Shown here piece by piece: positions 7,793-15,548 of a DNA stretch of 23,296 nucleotides. The notes under the pieces were generated by a model, which was given only the letters and a program-made list of their open reading frames with translations, did not search any database and had not been told where the DNA came from. Within the stretch, counting starts at the first letter, position 1. Each line of letters starts with the position of its first letter. This stretch comes from Sulfurovum sp. GTDB lineage: Bacteria > Campylobacterota > Campylobacteria > Campylobacterales > Sulfurovaceae. Made by a program: the position numbers and the translations under genes. The DNA lies in assembly GCA_022729615.1 (NCBI GenBank), contig DZAQ01000007.1:1-23296 (forward strand). Reading direction: 5' to 3'.

Positions 7793-8500
7793 TTATTGCA
7801 CTACTGAGCAAAGAGTCATATCGCCATTGATGATCGCCAAAAGATTTCCTTTGGTAAACATATCGCATACGATGATCGGCAATCCATTCTCTTTTGCCAG
7901 CGCAATTGCTGTATTATCCATTACCTTGATATTATCTTCCATTGCCTGATCGTACGAAAGTGTCTGAAGCTTTACCGCATCATCAAATTTTTTGGGATCT
8001 TTATTATACACTCCGTCAACTTTGGTTGCCTTGATGAGCATCTCGGCATCGATTTCGGATGCTCGCAGTGTCGCGGCAGTATCGGTAGTGAAGTAGGGGT
8101 TGCCGGTACCGCCCGCGAAAATCACCACACGCCCTTTTTCAAGATGTCGTCTCGCTCGTCTAACGATGAAAGACTCCCCTATCTCATGCATATCGATAGC
8201 TGACTGCAGACGCGCGTCAAGTCCGATATGCTCAAGCGCTTCTTGGATCGCAACACCGTTGATCACCGTCGCCAGCATCCCCATATAGTCACCGCTTGTT
8301 CGCTTGATGATGCCATCAGCCGCAGCGCTTACGCCTCGAATGATATTGCCGCCGCCCACCACGATGCCGACCTCGACACCGCTTGTAACGAGTTCGCTGA
8401 TCTCATCGGCGATAAATTTTAAGATCTGCGTATCGATACCATACCCCTCTTTTCCTGCCAATGCTTCACCGGAAAATTTTACCAAGACTCTTTTTGACAT
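7793..8500 (-). CDS. pyrH: UMP kinase
   Basis: This cytoplasmic kinase phosphorylates UMP to UDP in pyrimidine nucleotide synthesis. The 235 residues match the amino-acid-kinase fold of bacterial PyrH. Visible motifs are KFSGEAL (8-14), GGGN (49-52), DYMGMLATVING (71-82) and GTGNPYFTTDTAA (131-143). The ribosome site AGAGGTG lies about five bases before the ATG. It is the first gene of the six-gene operon, with a TATAAT promoter directly upstream. Bacterial PyrH is usually hexameric and regulated by UTP and GTP. Confidence 0.97.
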   Translation of the reverse strand: MSKRVLVKFSGEALAGKEGYGIDTQILKFIADEISELVTSGVEVGIVVGGGNIIRGVSAAADGIIKRTSGDYMGMLATVINGVAIQEALEHIGLDARLQSAIDMHEIGESFIVRRARRHLEKGRVVIFAGGTGNPYFTTDTAATLRASEIDAEMLIKATKVDGVYNKDPKKFDDAVKLQTLSYDQAMEDNIKVMDNTAIALAKENGLPIIVCDMFTKGNLLAIINGDMTLCSVVQ

Positions 8501-8526
8501 TTATCACCTCTTATTGCAATTACGCG

Positions 8527-8545
8527 ATTATATCCAAAAGCGGTT
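8527..8545 (-). promoter_or_regulatory. Promoter of the pyrH operon
   Basis: Read on the minus strand, a perfect TATAAT (8532-8527) is preceded by CTTTTGGA. This would start transcription near 8520 and give a leader of about 20 bases carrying the pyrH ribosome site. No clear -35 hexamer is present. The T tract and the G at -14 recur at other promoters in this window. Confidence 0.72.
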
Positions 8546-8562
8546 GATTGTAGGTTAAATCC

Positions 8563-9918
8563 TTAGAGTGTGATCAATTTCAGAGGGTCGATATGCTTTG
8601 AATCTTTTGTAGCTTGAAAAATCAGCTTATTGGAAACCTTCCCGATGACATATCCGCCTCTGATAGTGGAGCCTTTGCTTATTGAAGGGGCGATTTTTGA
8701 GAGACCTGCATAGACGGTATGCATTTGACCGGCATGCGCAACCACCACTACATTTCCCAACATTGAACTTGGTCCGGCAAAAACCACTTTTCCATTGAGC
8801 ACATTCTGGACTCTTGCATCGCTTGAAGGGGCTTGAAGCGTTATAGACTCATTGAAAATTTTAATTTTATATATCGGGTCAACATAGGCGCCAAACTTTT
8901 TAATAAGTCTAGCGCCTTGTATCGGAGAGATTGTTTTTCCTCCGCTATAAGCCGCAACCTTATCAGCCTGATATGAAGATCCGCGTCTGGCAACTTCGAC
9001 TTTTTCTATCGGACCCTCCGCAACCCCCTTCGTCACTTCTTCCTCCTCTTCTTCTTTTACAGCATAGACGACCTTCTTGCCCTCTTTTTTTGCCTGTGCT
9101 CTCTCCTGGGCTCTCTTTTTGCGCAGCGCCTTTTTGCGTTGCTCTTCGGCCAGCATCGCGGCTTTTTGTTCCGCTGCGATCCTTCGCTCCTCTTCCACCT
9201 CTTTTTGCTGGAGAATATTCAGCTCGGCAAGTGTGGAACGAAGAGCGTTTTGCTCATCCATGACGCTCTGCAGCTTTTTTCTATAACTCTCCTCGTCATT
9301 TGCCAATTTCTCGAGAAGCTTCTCTTTTGTCTTTTTTTTATCTTCAAACTCATCACGCTCTTTGGCTATCTTGTCAATTTTGATCTTTATCCTTGAACGA
9401 TCTTTTTGGATCGACCGTTTTTCTCTCTTCTTTTGATCGATCTGCTCTTTGAGCCTTCCCATATCTTTTGCATTTTTCTCTTTGAGGATGTGATATGCTT
9501 CGAGCATAACGATCGATTCCCTGCTCGGATCATGCTTCTGGTTCATCGCATGGATAACGCTTGATTGGCTGGCAAGAACCTGGATAAACTCCTCATTGAT
9601 ATCCTCAATTTTTTTATTGATTTGCGCTAGCGAAGCATCATAAGCGGACAACTCTTTTTTGGAAGCTTGATAGCTCTCTTCATTCTGCTGGTAGAGGTCA
9701 CTGAGCGTCTCAAGTTTGCTATTGAGTATCTTGTTTTCAGAATTTGCCTTTTTTATATCATCGGCGACCTTATCAAGCTGTTCACTTGTCTCCTTTTGTT
9801 CCTTGAGACTCTCATCGAGAATTTTTTCAGATTTTTGTATCTTTTTTTCCGTGCTTATTGCAGCAAAAAGAGAGTTTTGCACCAACAAAAAAATGACCAA
9901 AAGGAGAGATTTCTTCAC
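8563..9918 (-). CDS. EnvC-like coiled-coil protein with degenerate LytM/M23 domain
   Basis: This is a secreted protein, with a signal peptide at ~1-20, a long charged coiled coil (~25-280) and a C-terminal LytM-like domain (~330-451). The zinc ligands expected in active M23 peptidases are replaced: NESI at 356-359 stands where H-x-G-x-D is expected, YAGL at 403-406 replaces YAHL, and KLIF at 431-434 replaces HLHF. It is therefore probably not a peptidase. In E. coli, the similarly inactive EnvC is held by FtsEX and activates amidases AmiA/AmiB; ftsX here ends one base before this gene. I prefer GTG at 9918 (AAGGAG four bases upstream, overlapping the ftsX end) over GTG at 9933, which has no ribosome site. 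Confidence 0.88.
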   Translation of the reverse strand: MKKSLLLVIFLLVQNSLFAAISTEKKIQKSEKILDESLKEQKETSEQLDKVADDIKKANSENKILNSKLETLSDLYQQNEESYQASKKELSAYDASLAQINKKIEDINEEFIQVLASQSSVIHAMNQKHDPSRESIVMLEAYHILKEKNAKDMGRLKEQIDQKKREKRSIQKDRSRIKIKIDKIAKERDEFEDKKKTKEKLLEKLANDEESYRKKLQSVMDEQNALRSTLAELNILQQKEVEEERRIAAEQKAAMLAEEQRKKALRKKRAQERAQAKKEGKKVVYAVKEEEEEEVTKGVAEGPIEKVEVARRGSSYQADKVAAYSGGKTISPIQGARLIKKFGAYVDPIYKIKIFNESITLQAPSSDARVQNVLNGKVVFAGPSSMLGNVVVVAHAGQMHTVYAGLSKIAPSISKGSTIRGGYVIGKVSNKLIFQATKDSKHIDPLKLITL

Positions 9919-9919
9919 G

Positions 9920-10732
9920 CTACTCCTTTTCACTTGCGCTAAACACCACTAAACTTACAGAAACAATAACGATCAAGAGTGAAGAGCCGAGCAAAATGAG
10001 AAAATCTGTAGTTTCAAAAAGAAGATTCTGTTTTTGCATCAAGATATCAACATGACTCTCTTGTGCCCACTTGTATTTGAGGGCTAAAAAAACCATACTC
10101 GTAAGGAGCGTTGCGATCATCGCATCTACGATCGCCACCCGAAAAAGCACGCCGCTTCGCAACATCAATGGCGCTCCGAATATCTTCATGATCTGCATGC
10201 GCTCTTTGTGTTTATATTTCCAGATCTCCATCTGTTTGACGATCAAGAAAAAGCTTACAAGACCCATAAAAATAAAAAAAGCCTTGAGAATAAATTTGAT
10301 AAAACTAAAAAGACGGTAACTGCTGCTATAAGCATTTCCAAAAGTTTCTACCTTTTTAATGCTTTCGCTTTTTACAAGATCCTCTTTGATATTTTCCAAT
10401 TCGGAACTATCAAGATAACCATCAAGCTTGAGATTATAAAAAAACGGCAATGCCTTGAGTATCTCTTCGGGGCTTGTCTGGCTCACTCCATGGGCAATTT
10501 GCCTGGCAAGAGACTCTTTGTGTATCTCTTCGGCATGAGAGATATGCTTATTGAGACCTTGAAAATCTTGAAGTTCTAGCGCCTTATTGGCGACTACAAA
10601 CATCGAATACCCCTCCTTCAGACCGCTCTCATAGCTATCTGTCGTTCTATCGAAAACCAAAAAGAACTCCACGCCAAGCAAGATAGCCACCATAGGAAAA
10701 ATAAAAGTGAGATGGTTTTTAATGAACTTCAT
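9920..10732 (-). CDS. ftsX: Cell division ABC transporter permease FtsX
   Basis: This is the inner-membrane half of FtsEX, which converts FtsE ATP hydrolysis into control of peptidoglycan hydrolase activators. With the chosen start it has 270 residues: TM1 ~8-27, a periplasmic domain ~28-143, TM2 ~144-165, TM3 ~194-218 and TM4 ~243-264. This is the FtsX topology. The ATG at 10732 is preferred because AAGGG lies six bases upstream and overlap with ftsE is only 14 bases. The frame continues upstream to 10837, but those extra 35 residues would overlap ftsE deeply. It is shorter than E. coli FtsX because the cytoplasmic N-terminal segment is missing. The low-conservation periplasmic loop is the expected docking site for the EnvC-like protein encoded next. 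Confidence 0.92.
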   Translation of the reverse strand: MKFIKNHLTFIFPMVAILLGVEFFLVFDRTTDSYESGLKEGYSMFVVANKALELQDFQGLNKHISHAEEIHKESLARQIAHGVSQTSPEEILKALPFFYNLKLDGYLDSSELENIKEDLVKSESIKKVETFGNAYSSSYRLFSFIKFILKAFFIFMGLVSFFLIVKQMEIWKYKHKERMQIMKIFGAPLMLRSGVLFRVAIVDAMIATLLTSMVFLALKYKWAQESHVDILMQKQNLLFETTDFLILLGSSLLIVIVSVSLVVFSASEKE

Positions 10733-11393
10733 AGACGCCCTTGCTTTCGATGATAAAATGCCGATATGGTCTGCTAAAAATAGTCGGGATTTTGTGTGTG
10801 ACCACCAAAACGGTCGTATGGAGCTGCTCGCATGCATTTTCCATCAGATCCCAGATGACATTGGAAGAGTACTCATCGAGGTTTCCGGTAGGCTCATCGG
10901 CCAATATCAAAAACGGATTTTTTGCCAAAGCCCGGGCGACACCTACTCGTTGCTGTTCACCGCCGCTGAGCTGCAGCGGAAAACGGTCTTTAAGCTCAGT
11001 GAGTTTGACATGCTTGAGAAGGCGTTCAGCTTGGGTATCTTGCACATCGATAGAGTATCCGGCGATCATGAGAGGCAATATAACATTTTTTTTGACGCTC
11101 CACTCATTGATGAGTTTATAATCTTGAAAAATTATCCCCAAATGGGTGCGGAGCTCACGAAGTTTTCTATTGTTGATATTTTCCAGCTCTACGCCTCCGA
11201 CGATAAGACTCCCGCTAGTCGGCTGTATCTGACCGTACATTGACTTGAGAAGTGTCGATTTTCCACTTCCGCTAGGACCGGTTATGAAGATAAATTCACC
11301 TTTTTTGATAGAAAAATTAGCATCTTTGATGATCTCCGTATTTCCATACGAGAGCGTTAGATTGGATGCGCTGATAATAATATTGTTAGACAT
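10719..11393 (-). CDS. ftsE: Cell division ATP-binding protein FtsE
   Basis: This is the cytoplasmic ABC ATPase of the FtsEX complex. Walker A is GPSGSGKST at 39-47, the Q-loop is near Q90, the ABC signature LSGGEQQRV is at 142-150, Walker B is FLILADEP at 161-168 with catalytic E167, and the H-loop is H200. All key residues are intact and the 224-residue length is typical of FtsE. The ATG overlaps the end of trmB by eight bases (ATGTCTAA), with GGAG about eight bases upstream. The gene's own end overlaps the start of ftsX, so the two subunits are probably translated as a coupled pair. Confidence 0.95.
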   Translation of the reverse strand: MSNNIIISASNLTLSYGNTEIIKDANFSIKKGEFIFITGPSGSGKSTLLKSMYGQIQPTSGSLIVGGVELENINNRKLRELRTHLGIIFQDYKLINEWSVKKNVILPLMIAGYSIDVQDTQAERLLKHVKLTELKDRFPLQLSGGEQQRVGVARALAKNPFLILADEPTGNLDEYSSNVIWDLMENACEQLHTTVLVVTHKIPTIFSRPYRHFIIESKGVYEVH

Positions 11394-12567
11394 TGAGATA
11401 CTCCGCTATTTTTTGATGCGCTTGAAAATTGACATAGGTTTTGACCGGATCGGAGGCATAGTATCGACAACCCGCGCGGTCTATCAAAATATACTTATGT
11501 TCAGGTCTATCGAAACTGCCAAATGCACACCTCAAAAGCAATCCCTCATCTGCAACTCTATAGATTCTTTCAATATGCACAAAATAGCTGCTCCCCATCA
11601 AAGCTTGTGAGGGCAATCGCTCCTCAAGCCCCTCTTTGTAGCGGCAATTTCCAAAAGGGAAATGAATCTTTGATGACTTTTCATTTGTGCCGGAGTACTC
11701 ATGCGATGCGAGATGCACCTCATAGATATTTTTCTCTTGGCGCTTCCACCGCGCTTCATACTTGCTAGTGACAGCCAAATCTCTATTTTTCTCAATATGC
11801 ACACTTGATGACGGAGTATCCAAAAAAGTCTCCAGAGTGTACCAGAAATACTTTTCACTATCCGTCCGAAGCTCAAGGCGGCCATTTGGCGCCAAAACCC
11901 TCAATGCCTCATCCCTAAAAGAGTCACCGATGACTCTTCTATGAGGTTTTTTGTCCCAAGGCACAGGAAAATGGACAAAGATCTGCTCACAGCTATTTGA
12001 TGGCAGCATCTCCAAAAGGAGTCTTGCATCATAGTTGACCACCCATATATTCTCAAGCCCTTGGAGATCGATCTGTCTCAATACCTGCTGGGCTGAGGGG
12101 GTATGGATCTCAATGCCGATATGAAGCCTCTGGGGGTGCATTTTTGCCTGATAAAGCAGATGTCTTCCGCTCCCAAACCCTACCTCGATAGCCACTGACT
12201 CGAACGGGAAAACAACCGATTCAAAATCTTTGATCTTTTTGAGATATTTCGATGCCAAAGGGGGCTTTCCTGAGGAGTGCGCGAGATTGGATTGTTCAAC
12301 CTTGAGATCCATCTCATCGGCGATCCCGGCTATCACATCCTTGATGAGTTTCACCTTCAGCGGTCTTGTGATCTTGTCATACTTGAGCATATCGATGGAG
12401 TCACTTTCCCTCTTGAGCTGCAAAAGAAACTCTTCTCCTTCGCTTGTTACGCCAAATAGTACATCTTTCCCATTCAATGAATCTGCCCTAAAGTTCACAT
12501 ACGAAGAGGCATCAACAAATCTATCCAAGAGATCTTCGCTGATGGTCTGAACTTTTATATGCGGCAT
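11386..12567 (-). CDS. trmB: tRNA (guanine-N7-)-methyltransferase
   Basis: This SAM-dependent enzyme forms m7G46 in the tRNA variable loop. The methyltransferase core lies at ~115-290, with EVGFGSGRHL (128-137) for SAM binding and VHFPVPWDKKPHRR (198-211), equivalent to the family HFPDPWxKxxHxKRR motif. The protein is 393 residues, against ~240 in E. coli, because of an N-terminal extension of about 115 residues and a C-terminal extension. I recall similar lengths in Campylobacter and Helicobacter TrmB. The ATG at 12567 has only a purine-rich GAGAGAG upstream. It leads the trmB-ftsE-ftsX-envC-like operon behind a clear TATAAT promoter. Confidence 0.92.
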   Translation of the reverse strand: MPHIKVQTISEDLLDRFVDASSYVNFRADSLNGKDVLFGVTSEGEEFLLQLKRESDSIDMLKYDKITRPLKVKLIKDVIAGIADEMDLKVEQSNLAHSSGKPPLASKYLKKIKDFESVVFPFESVAIEVGFGSGRHLLYQAKMHPQRLHIGIEIHTPSAQQVLRQIDLQGLENIWVVNYDARLLLEMLPSNSCEQIFVHFPVPWDKKPHRRVIGDSFRDEALRVLAPNGRLELRTDSEKYFWYTLETFLDTPSSSVHIEKNRDLAVTSKYEARWKRQEKNIYEVHLASHEYSGTNEKSSKIHFPFGNCRYKEGLEERLPSQALMGSSYFVHIERIYRVADEGLLLRCAFGSFDRPEHKYILIDRAGCRYYASDPVKTYVNFQAHQKIAEYLNV

Positions 12568-12601
12568 CTCTCTCTCTTTTTTGTGACTATAGCTTGGGCT
12601 G

Positions 12602-12618
12602 ATTATACCAAAAAGTGG
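12602..12618 (-). promoter_or_regulatory. Promoter of the trmB-ftsEX operon
   Basis: On the minus strand, TATAAT (12607-12602) is directly preceded by CTTTTTGG, giving a TGn extended -10. Transcription would start near 12595, about 28 bases before the trmB ATG. It lies in the 57-base gap after the pseudouridine synthase gene and separates the two operons. Confidence 0.72.
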
Positions 12619-12624
12619 TTACCA

Positions 12625-13578
12625 TTAGAAATCAAAATATCTATAGAGTGATTTTGGATCAATCTTTTTGCTTATCTCTTCACGGTCAAAATTTTGAATG
12701 ATAAATCCGCTCATATCATCAAAAAGCGGGGCGACAAACTGCATCTTTTCTCCGCTTTTTGGATGAGCGAGATAGAGTTGATATGCGTGTAAATAAACCC
12801 TCGCGATTGTATCTTTTTTGCTCTTAAATCCATATAAATGATCGCCCAAAATATGGCGTCCGAGTGTGCCCAGATGGACACGGATCTGATGTGTTCTGCC
12901 CGTATAGAGCTTTGCTGCGATCAGCTCTATATTCCCTATGCCTTCGGCTATCTTGGCAAATGATGTCTTTGCCTCCCTGCCGCCCGCAACAACATCCATT
13001 TTAAGCCGATTAGAAGGGCTTCTTCCGATAGGTTTATGGACTATTGCATTCTCCTTGAGCGGATGATCGATCAGGGCAAGATAGTAGCGCCCCATACTCT
13101 TATCTTGGAGTTGAGCAGAGAGATTTTGGTGTGCTTGATTGGTTTTGGCGATCACCAAAGCCCCCGTCGTCTCTTTGTCTATGCGATGGACGATTCCGTG
13201 CCTCTCCTCTCCTGAGAGCGTGGAGAGCGAAACTCCTTTGGTTTTCAGCCAATCCACCAGCGTCGCCCCTTTGACACTTGGAGCCGGATGCACCACCAAG
13301 CCGCTTGGCTTATTGATCACCATCATCTCCTCATCCTCATAGAGGATCTGCAGATCAAAATCTACCTCCCCGACATCCCGTTCAGAAGGCTCTTTCAATT
13401 GGTACCTCACCTCATCGCCGCTCTGAAGATGAAAAGCCCTTTTGGTGACTACTTTGCCGTTGACTGCCACAAGCCCCTCTTCTATCAGCTTTTCGACTTG
13501 ATTGCGGCTTGCAGGCAATGACTCCGCGAGGATCTTGTCCAATCTGCCCTCTTGGTCGATCGTGATAATTTCGCTCAC
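12625..13578 (-). CDS. rluD: RluA-family 23S rRNA pseudouridine synthase (RluD-like)
   Basis: This enzyme isomerises uridine to pseudouridine in rRNA. An S4 RNA-binding domain covers ~11-65 (RLDKILAE, then ASRNQVEKLIEEGLVAVNG). The catalytic core follows, with HRIDKETTG at 131-139 supplying catalytic D134, and GRTHQIRVHLGTLGRHILGD later. At 317 residues with an S4 domain it fits RluD or RluC better than RluA. RluD modifies helix 69 of 23S rRNA, but the exact target here is inferred. The start is GTG, three bases after the SMR stop, with a poor ribosome site, so translation may rely on coupling. Confidence 0.9.
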   Translation of the reverse strand: MSEIITIDQEGRLDKILAESLPASRNQVEKLIEEGLVAVNGKVVTKRAFHLQSGDEVRYQLKEPSERDVGEVDFDLQILYEDEEMMVINKPSGLVVHPAPSVKGATLVDWLKTKGVSLSTLSGEERHGIVHRIDKETTGALVIAKTNQAHQNLSAQLQDKSMGRYYLALIDHPLKENAIVHKPIGRSPSNRLKMDVVAGGREAKTSFAKIAEGIGNIELIAAKLYTGRTHQIRVHLGTLGRHILGDHLYGFKSKKDTIARVYLHAYQLYLAHPKSGEKMQFVAPLFDDMSGFIIQNFDREEISKKIDPKSLYRYFDF

Positions 13579-13581
13579 GCT

Positions 13582-13917
13582 TTACGATGACCCGACGGAT
13601 GATTTGGAAAAGAGATAGATGACCGCTACACCGGCTACGATCAAGACTATCCCGATGACTCCGGGCAGATCGATGGTTTGTTTGTACCAGACAAAGCCGA
13701 TCAGGCTGACCAAAACGATACCGACCCCGGACCAAATCGCATAGGTGATCCCAATGGGCAAAGTGCGCATCACGACAGTCATCAGATAAAATGCCGCACC
13801 ATACCCGACAAGTACGATCACACTTGGCCAAAATCGCGTAAACTCCTCCGTCGCCTTGAGCGCAGATGTTGCGATCGTTTCTGATATCACAGCCAAAGCC
13901 AAATAGAAATAGACCAT
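13582..13917 (-). CDS. EmrE/QacE-type small multidrug resistance transporter
   Basis: This proton-coupled exporter of quaternary cations has four TM helices in 111 residues. E13, Y59 and W62 (in TYAIWSGVGIVLVSLIGF) correspond to the essential E14, Y60 and W63 of E. coli EmrE, an offset of exactly one. I chose the ATG at 13917 because GGAG lies six bases upstream; the ATG at 13929 has no ribosome site and would add four residues. It resembles EmrE more closely than SugE/Gdx. Only one SMR gene is present, so it probably works as a homodimer. It is an odd member of an otherwise tRNA/rRNA-modification operon. Confidence 0.92.
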   Translation of the reverse strand: MVYFYLALAVISETIATSALKATEEFTRFWPSVIVLVGYGAAFYLMTVVMRTLPIGITYAIWSGVGIVLVSLIGFVWYKQTIDLPGVIGIVLIVAGVAVIYLFSKSSVGSS

Positions 13918-13940
13918 TTTTCGCTCCATTTTAAGATAAA

Positions 13941-14756
13941 TTAATCTGCTCTACCCTCAACATCCAGATCATCTCTTCTCCATCTCGCAGGATCCATGAA
14001 TGTATCGTCATGGATGTGCTTAAACGAAGCATTGATCATTTTGAAGAGATTCTCGTGCGCCCCCTCCATCTCCTCGAGCCATATCTTCATCTTCTCTCTC
14101 GCATATGGAAGTTTGACATTTTTCATCATCGCAGGACACGACTCATCGCCGAGAGTCTCAAGTGCATTTTCCTGAGCAAACGCCCTCAGTTGCCGCTCTC
14201 TGACTTGAATCAGCGGGCGAATGAGATGAAAGCCTCTCTCGGTTTTATAGATCGGCGCCATCGAGCGCATCGTGCCGTTATAAAACATATTCATAAAAAA
14301 GCTCTCGACAGCATCATCAAAGTGGTGTCCAAGCGCAATCTTATTGAACCCCTCTTTTTGCGCATAACTGTAGAGCGAACCGCGCCGCATACGCGAAAAA
14401 TAGGAGCAGAATGAACTATTTTCACGGATCGTATTTTGGGATATCTCAAAAATATCTGTTTGAATGACTTGATGCGCTATCCCATGCTCTTTGCAATGGC
14501 GTTCAAGATACTCATACCCCTCCCCAGGCATACCGTAAGAGACCGTACACGCCTCAAAGCTGAAGCGAAAGGGGGCGCTGCGCTGCATATGTTTGAGCGC
14601 ATGCAGGAGCGCCAAAGAGTCTTTCCCTCCGCTCAAACCCAAAAGCACCCGATCCCCCTCCCCTATGAGACGAAACTCGGCATTCGTTTTGCCGACTGCT
14701 TTGAGAATTTTTTTGCTTACTTTGACTTTGGGAGTATCAATGCTCAATCGCTTCAA
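13941..14756 (-). CDS. ttcA: TtcA-like PP-loop tRNA thiolation protein
   Basis: TtcA proteins thiolate C32 of tRNA using ATP and a [4Fe-4S] cluster. The PP-loop SGGKDS is at 42-47 and ALGHHFDD is at 141-148. C117 and C207 (ESCPAM) match two expected cluster cysteines. The second cysteine of the usual CxxC is F120 in CSYFSRMRRG, so the canonical three-cysteine site is incomplete. The N-terminus (KKILKAVGKTNAEFRLIGEGDRVLLGLSGG) resembles TtcA. The annotated start is TTG, overlapping the mtnN end by 20 bases; a TTG at 14747 is equally possible and neither has a good ribosome site. The family is certain; exact tRNA target less so. Confidence 0.82.
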   Translation of the reverse strand: MKRLSIDTPKVKVSKKILKAVGKTNAEFRLIGEGDRVLLGLSGGKDSLALLHALKHMQRSAPFRFSFEACTVSYGMPGEGYEYLERHCKEHGIAHQVIQTDIFEISQNTIRENSSFCSYFSRMRRGSLYSYAQKEGFNKIALGHHFDDAVESFFMNMFYNGTMRSMAPIYKTERGFHLIRPLIQVRERQLRAFAQENALETLGDESCPAMMKNVKLPYAREKMKIWLEEMEGAHENLFKMINASFKHIHDDTFMDPARWRRDDLDVEGRAD

Positions 14757-15429
14757 CCATATCGAGGATAAAATCAGCGCTCACCTTCGCAGAACTCTCC
14801 AAAAATGTATCGAAATCAAATCCCGCGTCCATGTCAGCACTGTCACTGATCGCCCGAAGGATAAAAAACGGGATATTAAGCGCGTTGCAGACCACCGCCA
14901 CACTCGCCCCCTCCATCTCCAGAGCATGGGCATTGAATATCTCAGCGATCCAGCTTTTTTTCTCATGATTCGCGACAAATTGATCGCCTGTAGCTATCAC
15001 ACCCTCTTTGAGCGGCAACCCTTTTTGAGCCGCGATCTTCTTGGCAACATCACGCAAATAGACATCAGAAGTGATACACACCTCCCCCTCCGGCACATAT
15101 CCATGCGGGTGACCAAACGCTGTGATATCGAGATCATGCTGGCACAGCCCATCCGCGATGATGAGATCACCGATCTCCAGATCCGGATCGATCGCCCCTG
15201 CCACACCCGAAAAGAGCAGTCTATCGCATCCGAATTTCTCTATCAAGATCGTAGCAGTGATCGCCGCAAAGACTTTCCCTATCTTTGAATAGGCGATCAC
15301 CACCTCTTTGCCTTTATATTGCGCTTCATAATAGGTATTGGCGGCATACTCGCTCTTTCTGACATTTTCCACGCGCGAAAGAAGCGGCTCTATCTCTTCG
15401 GGCATAGCACCCATAATGGCTATTTTCAT
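14737..15429 (-). CDS. mtnN: MTA/SAH nucleosidase, probably also 6-amino-6-deoxyfutalosine hydrolase
   Basis: This enzyme cleaves the N-glycosidic bond of methylthioadenosine and S-adenosylhomocysteine. In Campylobacter and Helicobacter the same enzyme also hydrolyses aminodeoxyfutalosine in menaquinone synthesis. The 230 residues include GAMPEEIEPL (E12), FSGVAGAI (73-80), LEMEGASVA (E173) and ISDSAD (D196), matching the catalytic set E12, E174 and D197 of E. coli Pfs. AAGGA lies upstream of the ATG. It is the first gene after a TATAAT promoter and leads ttcA, the SMR gene and rluD. Confidence 0.94.
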   Translation of the reverse strand: MKIAIMGAMPEEIEPLLSRVENVRKSEYAANTYYEAQYKGKEVVIAYSKIGKVFAAITATILIEKFGCDRLLFSGVAGAIDPDLEIGDLIIADGLCQHDLDITAFGHPHGYVPEGEVCITSDVYLRDVAKKIAAQKGLPLKEGVIATGDQFVANHEKKSWIAEIFNAHALEMEGASVAVVCNALNIPFFILRAISDSADMDAGFDFDTFLESSAKVSADFILDMVEAIEH

Positions 15430-15461
15430 CTATTTTCCTTGAATATCACTTTAGAGAGGAG

Positions 15462-15485
15462 ATTATACCATAATCCATACAGTTC
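15462..15485 (-). promoter_or_regulatory. Promoter of the mtnN operon
   Basis: On the minus strand, TATAAT (15467-15462) is preceded by GGATTATGG, a TGn extended -10. The leader to the mtnN ATG would be about 27 bases. The 119-base gap between hemC and mtnN holds no gene and no clear hairpin terminator. Confidence 0.68.
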
Positions 15486-15548
15486 ACTTCTCATTGGCTT
15501 AACAAGCACCGCGAAGTAAATTCTATAGATATGACAAGGAGGAGGTTG

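Noticed and set aside
8931..9263. Proline- and leucine-rich 110-residue plus-strand frame
   Set aside because: It is the complement of the Glu/Lys/Ala-rich coiled coil of the EnvC-like protein; its composition explains the odd translation.
10733..10837. N-terminal extension of FtsX up to 10837
   Set aside because: The extra 35 residues lie inside ftsE, lack a ribosome site, and do not fit an FtsX N-terminus; ATG 10732 has AAGGG six bases upstream.
14593..15288. 231-residue plus-strand open frame
   Set aside because: Antisense to ttcA and mtnN, which are both well supported by catalytic motifs.
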